Below, in pieces: positions 58,776 to 64,000 of a stretch of DNA of 64,000 nucleotides (within the stretch, counting starts at the first letter, position 1; every line of letters begins with the position of its first letter). The stretch lies in assembly GCF_003473485.1 (NCBI RefSeq), contig NC_053042.1:9506501-9570500 (forward strand). The letters are read 5' to 3'. This DNA is from Medicago truncatula (lineage: Eukaryota; Streptophyta; Magnoliopsida; Fabales; Fabaceae). The notes below the pieces were generated by a model that was not told where the DNA came from, made no database searches, and worked only from the letters and a program-made list of their open reading frames with translations. The translations under genes were made by a program, and so were the position numbers.

Positions 58776-59814
58776 AAATATGAGTCGTTATATTACAATA
58801 TAAATGATAGATAATGACATATTATTCATCAACAAAATATGAGTCATTATATTACAATATAAATGATAGATATTTCGAGTCATTTGATCCCATTTACTTC
58901 CAAGAGAATAATCGCAATAATTATACACAAATATCATTTTGATTTAAAAATACAATAAAAAAATTTATGCATTAGGTTAAAAAAAAAAAAATACACTGTA
59001 ACCACAAAAATTGGATAGTCAGTCTTCTAAAAACTCATTTATTAAATGAATTTAAAAAGTTGAAAGTTATTTATAATTTGGAAAATACTAATGGGTGCCC
59101 TAAGACACTTTTTATTGATTTTAGATAGTAAATTTTTATAAAAACTTGTGTTTCCAAGTCATTGAAAATTGAAGTATTAGACTTTTTCAATAAATAGTTT
59201 CTTAATTTAGATTCATTAAAGAGTGCTTTAGACACTTGTTAATAAAACTCTAAGGACATCCACAAATGGACCCCGCATCTACACATAGTTATTTATGACT
59301 TCAATGGTAATACATTAATATGGACTTCAATAGAGAGTTATTAAATAGTCACATCATGTGCATATGTATTGTGTGATTTATGTGTGTATTTAAGAAAAAG
59401 TGAAAAGAAATTAAAGATAGTCAAAATAACATGAATTCCAAAGATGTGATCAACTTATACATATTTTAGTTTTTCTTTTAATTGTGTCATCGTGAATTTA
59501 ACCTAGTTATTTAATAAGAAACAATTCATGATATATATATAAGGTATGAGGTTCGAACCCTAACCACCACAAAGAAGAAGATAGAGTTCTCATATAATTA
59601 TCGATAATTAATACATCATCTGATCATTATTATAAACAAAAATTTATTTTTTATATGTATTCAATAAATTATGCATGTGATCTATATAATATATCACATA
59701 CATTATTTATTGAATGAACTTAAAAAGTAAATTTCTGCTTATAATAGTTACCATATGATGTATGTACTAAAGTACTCCCATTAGAGATTCTCTAATTTAA
59801 ATGGGAAGGAGTAT

Positions 59815-60012
59815 CAATAAAAACTACGATACATAGATATCCTTATTCACATACACCCTTGTACACGCCATGCATTAAGAAGAGAAAATGGAAGATGGAA
59901 GATGAAAGACAAAATGTGTTTGTGAAGGATCTACATAGTCATATATCATATTTTTATATGAATGTCAAATGGTGTATTGCTACCTAAGAATGTTTATGCA
60001 TCACCGCTCTAT
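59815..60012. mobile_element. Decayed MITE related to 33039-33221
   Basis: Shares ACATACACCCTTGTACACGC, CCATGCATTA, AAATGTGTTTGTG and GGTGTATTGC(T)ACCTAAG with the element at 33039-33221. The ends have diverged, and no target duplication is visible. Confidence 0.6.
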
Positions 60013-60356
60013 GCAAACTTCTTAACAACCCATTAGTTCCCTTTCTCTTTCTTTTCTTCTTTATGATTTTTCCATTCAATTCACCAACTGGTCCCACACA
60101 ATGTATCACTTTCTCCCAGCATCAACCTTCCACGTACCCATCAATTTAATCTCAACCATCCACGTCTCCTTCACAAAAATCCACTTTACTGGTCCTTCAA
60201 ATTCCACCTGTTACCCGATTACACAACTCATTCAAAATCAACGGCTTAGATTCATTCTCCCTTACATCTCACAATCACCATCTTTAAATTTCCATCTTCC
60301 CCACTACCGCCGTTTTTACCAACATTTCACAAAAAACATCATTTCATTTTTTTTGC

Positions 60357-63069
60357 ATGCAAAAAACGACCATGAAGAACATGAAACGACACTCATCGGA
60401 ATCTTCTCTCCGACGAGTGGATTCTCCTGTTGGAGCCGTTACGAAGCTAGAGAATGTTCACCGGAGAAGGTTGAAAATTCGGAGAATGAAGTATAGTTGT
60501 CAAGCAAAGATCCACGTCGGAAATGGCTCCGATGACGGTGATCTGAAAACGGAGAATGCGCGACGAGAGATTCATGAATCTGTTGAGATATCGTTGTCGT
60601 TAGCAACTTCATCATCATCTGAGGAAGATGATCAGCTGTCCAAGCAAAACGGAGAGGTACACTGTTGTTGTTGTTAGCTTATTATACACGGAAAATCCTT
60701 GAGGACAGTGCGTCTCATATTATTTCATTGTTTATTATTTGCAGGTGAAGCATTATCAACAACAACAGCGACCTCTATCGTATGGTTCGGTGTCAACCAT
60801 AGGCTGTAGGAAGGAAATGGAGGATGCGGTGAGTATGGAGATAGGTTTTACGATGAAGGATGGAGAGAAGTGTGATTTCTTCGGTGTTTATGATGGTCAC
60901 GGTGGTGCTCAGGTGGCGGTGTCGTGTAGAGAGAGGTTGTATAGGATTGTGGCGGAGGAGGTTGAGATGTTTTGGGAGGATAGGGAATGGGATTGGGAGA
61001 GGGTGATGGAAGGGTGTTTTGGTAAAATGGATAGGGAGGTGGCGGGTGATGCCACGGTTAGGACCGTGGGATCCACGGCTGTTGTGGCGGTTGTTGTTAA
61101 AGAGGAGATTGTTGTTGCGAATTGTGGTGATTCTAGAGCCGTTTTGGGACGAGGTGGTGAAGTCGTGGAGTTGTCTTCTGATCATAAGGTACTGTAGTAC
61201 TATATTTGATTTTCTTAATATATTTGATAGTACTAATTTCTAGGCAGTATACAACTAGATAGATAATTGGATGCTCTCATCATGTGCTTGATTTCTGACT
61301 GATGTGTATGAAAAACATATATAGTCACACCGAGATTGCAGCAAATTGCAATATCTATACATTGTTGCATCTAGATTCTAGAGTCAATTATTTGGATTTT
61401 GATTATTATTGAGATTTGAGATCTTGTACTATATTTAGATTTAGATGATTTAAAGTAGATAAATTTTTTCATTCCAAAGAAAACTATTGTATGATAATGA
61501 ATGAAGGTAATATTGATTTCCTTGTTTGTACACAGCCAAACAGGCCTGATGAGTTGATGAGAATAGAAGAAGCTGGTGGAAGAGTCATAAACTGGAATGG
61601 CCACCGTGTTCTTGGTGTTCTTGCAACTTCACGATCTATAGGTTTGTATGAAATTTTAACTTCACAAATACTTAGATTTCTAGCTTATGATAATGTTGGT
61701 TAATCCATTTTTTTTTAGATTATTTATATTTTCTACTTTGTTATATGCATGTATTTTCTTTGATCAGCCATTTTTAAAATAGCAGAGTAACTTTGACAAA
61801 AAAAAAAGTAAAGTTTGATCATATGCGTGATTGCTTTTAAATTTTTAACCAATCAAGATGACACATTGCTTAAATTCTCTGATAAAGAAGAATCTATAAT
61901 AGAATGTGATTCTTTTTTATACAAAACAAGTTTGCCACATGTTTTGCGTATATGATTTTCAATCTTAATACTATTGGGAAAGTGTCTCATTATTTAAATC
62001 TTTGAAGATTATTGGACGGAAATAAATTATTACATATGAATCTTGACCTGTTCTTAATACTTGTGTGTATGGTCAAACACGTGGAAATTTTCAATAATAC
62101 AAGAATATTTGTTGTATAAACACGTTGATTTCAAAGAGGTTAAGGAATCCTTCTACTATCAAATTACATGGAAAACTGTAAATCCCACATAATCAATTAA
62201 TCAAAGTTTGGGTGTAAATTAGTTGAGCAGTAGTTGAGCTATATATTGTAAACTTATTACAGAATGTTCTAACTTTTAGGTTATGAGGCAAAAAAAAGAA
62301 GTTCAAAATCCATCAATAAATTGAGCTTGATATTTTTACTTACTTTTGGAAAATTGTGTTTGTAGACCTATATCCTTTAACACCCATGAGAGAGATAGAA
62401 ATAGAGTATGCGTTGTGATTAAATGTGATAAGTATGTGATGTGATAAGAAGTGAGACGGAGAAAAAATGAGGTGTTGAATAAGTGTTGAAAAATTAAAAG
62501 TGTTTAAATATAATGGTTGTTAAGAAATATGCATGTCAAGCTTTAGTTTTAAGCTTAGTTTTATTGTAGTCAACCTAAACATTTATTAATTTTTAACAAG
62601 TCATGAAGCACGAGTTTTTAGCTAAGCTCGATTAAATCATTTATAAATAACTGATAAAATCGATTACATATATATTTTGTCAAATAGAATTAGTAAACTA
62701 ATGATTATTGTTAAGAACCAATTTGATATGTTCTAACTACGAAATTTGATGCATGCAGGAGATCAATATCTTCGACCATATGTAATATCAAAACCTGAAG
62801 TCACCGTGACAAAACGAACCAATGAAGATGAATTTCTCATACTAGCAAGTGATGGCTTGTGGGGTGTAATGTCTAGTGAAATTGCATGCCAAGTTGTAAG
62901 AAAATGTTTCAAAGGCCAAATTAGGAGAGTTTGTCATGGGAATGAGAATCAAAGTAATCGTGCTGCTGAAGCTGCAACACTATTATCTGAGATAGCATTG
63001 GCAAAGGGTAGCAGAGACAATACAAGTGTCATAGTTGTTGACCTAAGAGGAACATTAAAATCTAGTTGA
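60357..63069 (+). CDS. Clade A-type protein phosphatase 2C (AHG1/HAI-like), 4 exons
   Basis: Exons 60357-60656, 60745-61188, 61536-61641 and 62759-63069 give 386 aa; the second in-frame ATG at 60372 would give 381. The family removes phosphate from Ser/Thr of SnRK2 kinases and is itself inhibited by ABA-bound PYR/PYL receptors. The N-terminus is basic ([12 protein letters not shown]), as in clade A. PP2C motifs: [15 protein letters not shown] (115-129), YDGHGG with metal Asp150, [36 protein letters not shown] with Asp315, and RDN (369-371). Trp268 in VINWNG is at the position of the 'lock' Trp that contacts the receptor latch. The ATS of LATSRSIGD resembles AHG1-type proteins more than the usual AMS. 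Gly319 replaces a well-conserved Asp in DGLWD. Not related to its receptor-kinase neighbours. Confidence 0.9.
61642..62758. other. Intron 3 of the phosphatase gene
   Basis: 1.1 kb, AT-rich, phase 1 (ATAG|GTTTGT ... GCATGCAG|GA). No element recognised. Confidence 0.6.
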
Positions 63070-64000
63070 CAATTGATGACTTTATTAGTTTTAAATCAAG
63101 GGGGTGCACCCTCTGTGCCAAGATATTATCAAGTACATAGTAATGATAATTAATTAGTGTGAGAAATACAATCTCTAACACGCTTTTTTATCCGTCAAAA
63201 AAAAAACACGCTCTTTTAAGATATGTTCAATGTTATCGATTAATTGAAATTTAAGTGAGTTTGATCTCGCTCGAAGTAAATTTCATTATATTAGAAACAA
63301 TGACAAACATATGAGTTGGTGGTTATTGAATATTATCGTGTATGTTTGAAAGAGTGTTTTTTTTTTTTTTTTAAAGTATATCGTGACATTTTTTCAAGAT
63401 TATTGATATGAGAATTGTGTGAGAATTAAAATTGAATGATAGTATATAGTGGTATCTAATTTTGAAAAAGTGGTCTAAGGATCAATCTTTTGCAAAGTTA
63501 ACAGTTTAGATCTTCATATTTCATGACTGGAATAAACTTGTTGTGAGCATTTTTCTTTTAATTACTATACATCACACCTTGCAAATGTTTTACCTCTCTT
63601 GTTGCTACAAAAATGAAATTAGAACTTCATTAGCTATTAGCTAAGGTTAATTCAAAATCAAAATAGAAATTTTATAAGGGTTTCAAATCATTGGATTCAC
63701 CTTTAAATATATGTACATAAACATCTCCTCCATCCATTCACATAAGAACTCAATCCCTTCAACCTAACATCTCGCATAAATTTCTTAAACGAGACCTACT
63801 AATCAACTATCAATAACTTTATATTATTACATATAAATTTTTTAATATTAAAAAGGTGTGGGTCCCACTTAAGAAAGAGGGTCTTAAGTGTGACCCGGGT
63901 TTTATAAGACCTCGAAAAGTTCCTCCCCAATGGAGTATCTAATAGGCACTCACTAGATCATAAAAGGTTAAGACCCTCCCATTGGAGATGGTCTTAGAGG
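63070..64000. other. 3' flank of the phosphatase gene
   Basis: No gene. The last 150 bp contain CACTTAAGAAAGAGGGTCTTAAGTG-like inverted words and TCCCATTGGAGATGGTCTTA, a phrase typical of the ends of plant MITEs. An element probably continues past the window. Confidence 0.4.

Larger units (their letters stand above)
57801..60356. other. Intergenic region upstream of the phosphatase gene
   Basis: No gene. Contains a probable SINE (about 58570-58775) and a decayed MITE (about 59815-60012). A direct repeat TATGAGTCGTTATATTACAA / TATGAGTCATTATATTACAA occurs at about 58779 and 58839. About 60070-60350 is C-rich and is the likely promoter and 5' UTR of the phosphatase gene. Confidence 0.5.

Noticed and set aside
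1..64000. CRISPR arrays, bacterial operons or riboswitches
   Set aside because: The window is eukaryotic plant DNA with spliced genes; no regularly spaced repeats of that kind were seen. No tRNA or rRNA gene was found; B-box-like words belong to SINE-like pieces.

Overview
This is plant nuclear DNA: AT-rich, with spliced genes using GT/AG introns and a dense load of plant transposons. The repeat families (Mutator MITEs beginning GGGTTAATAGGTC or GGGTTAAATATG, small Copia/TRIM LTRs with a TGGTATCAGAG primer site, CACTA elements) suggest a legume, probably near Medicago/Trifolium. That identification is an inference from pattern recognition; no database was searched.

The window is mainly a cluster of LRK10L-type ('rust resistance kinase Lr10-like') receptor kinases. 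Each has a signal peptide, a cysteine-rich GUB_WAK_bind ectodomain, one membrane helix and a non-RD Ser/Thr kinase with the loop HFDIKPHN. Order: (1) a receptor on the minus strand cut by the left edge (1-2912); (2) a plus-strand 5-exon receptor (6214-16508); (3) a minus-strand receptor pseudogene (21097-23264); (4) a compact minus-strand 2-exon receptor with a damaged catalytic loop (24362-26176); (5) a plus-strand 4-exon receptor (33356-44922); (6) an intact minus-strand 4-exon receptor (46431-48997); (7) a plus-strand 3-exon receptor (51516-54224). At the right end, after about 6 kb without genes, lies a 4-exon clade A-type PP2C phosphatase (60357-63069).

Genes 2+3 and genes 5+6 are the two copies of one duplicated block (about 15.3-23.5 kb and 43.7-48.0 kb), each a convergent receptor pair with matching flanks. 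The block with the pseudogene gained two solo LTRs, a CACTA MITE, a hAT MITE and a rearranged Copia remnant. The other block supplies the empty site for each, so insertion boundaries and target-site duplications can be read directly. It also gained one solo LTR of its own.

The long introns of genes 2 and 5 (up to about 6.4 and 5.4 kb) and the intergenic spaces are TE nurseries: Mutator-like MITEs with exact 9-bp duplications, a hAT element with an exact 8-bp duplication, 5'-truncated LINEs with 11-13 bp duplications, a LINE nested in a Mutator-like element, short LTR elements with unusual TATTA...TAATA ends, and a CACTA element carrying an exon of a MKK3-type MAP kinase kinase. The receptors are presumably surface sensors in defence or stress signalling and the phosphatase an ABA-pathway component. 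Nothing in the sequence ties the phosphatase to the receptors.
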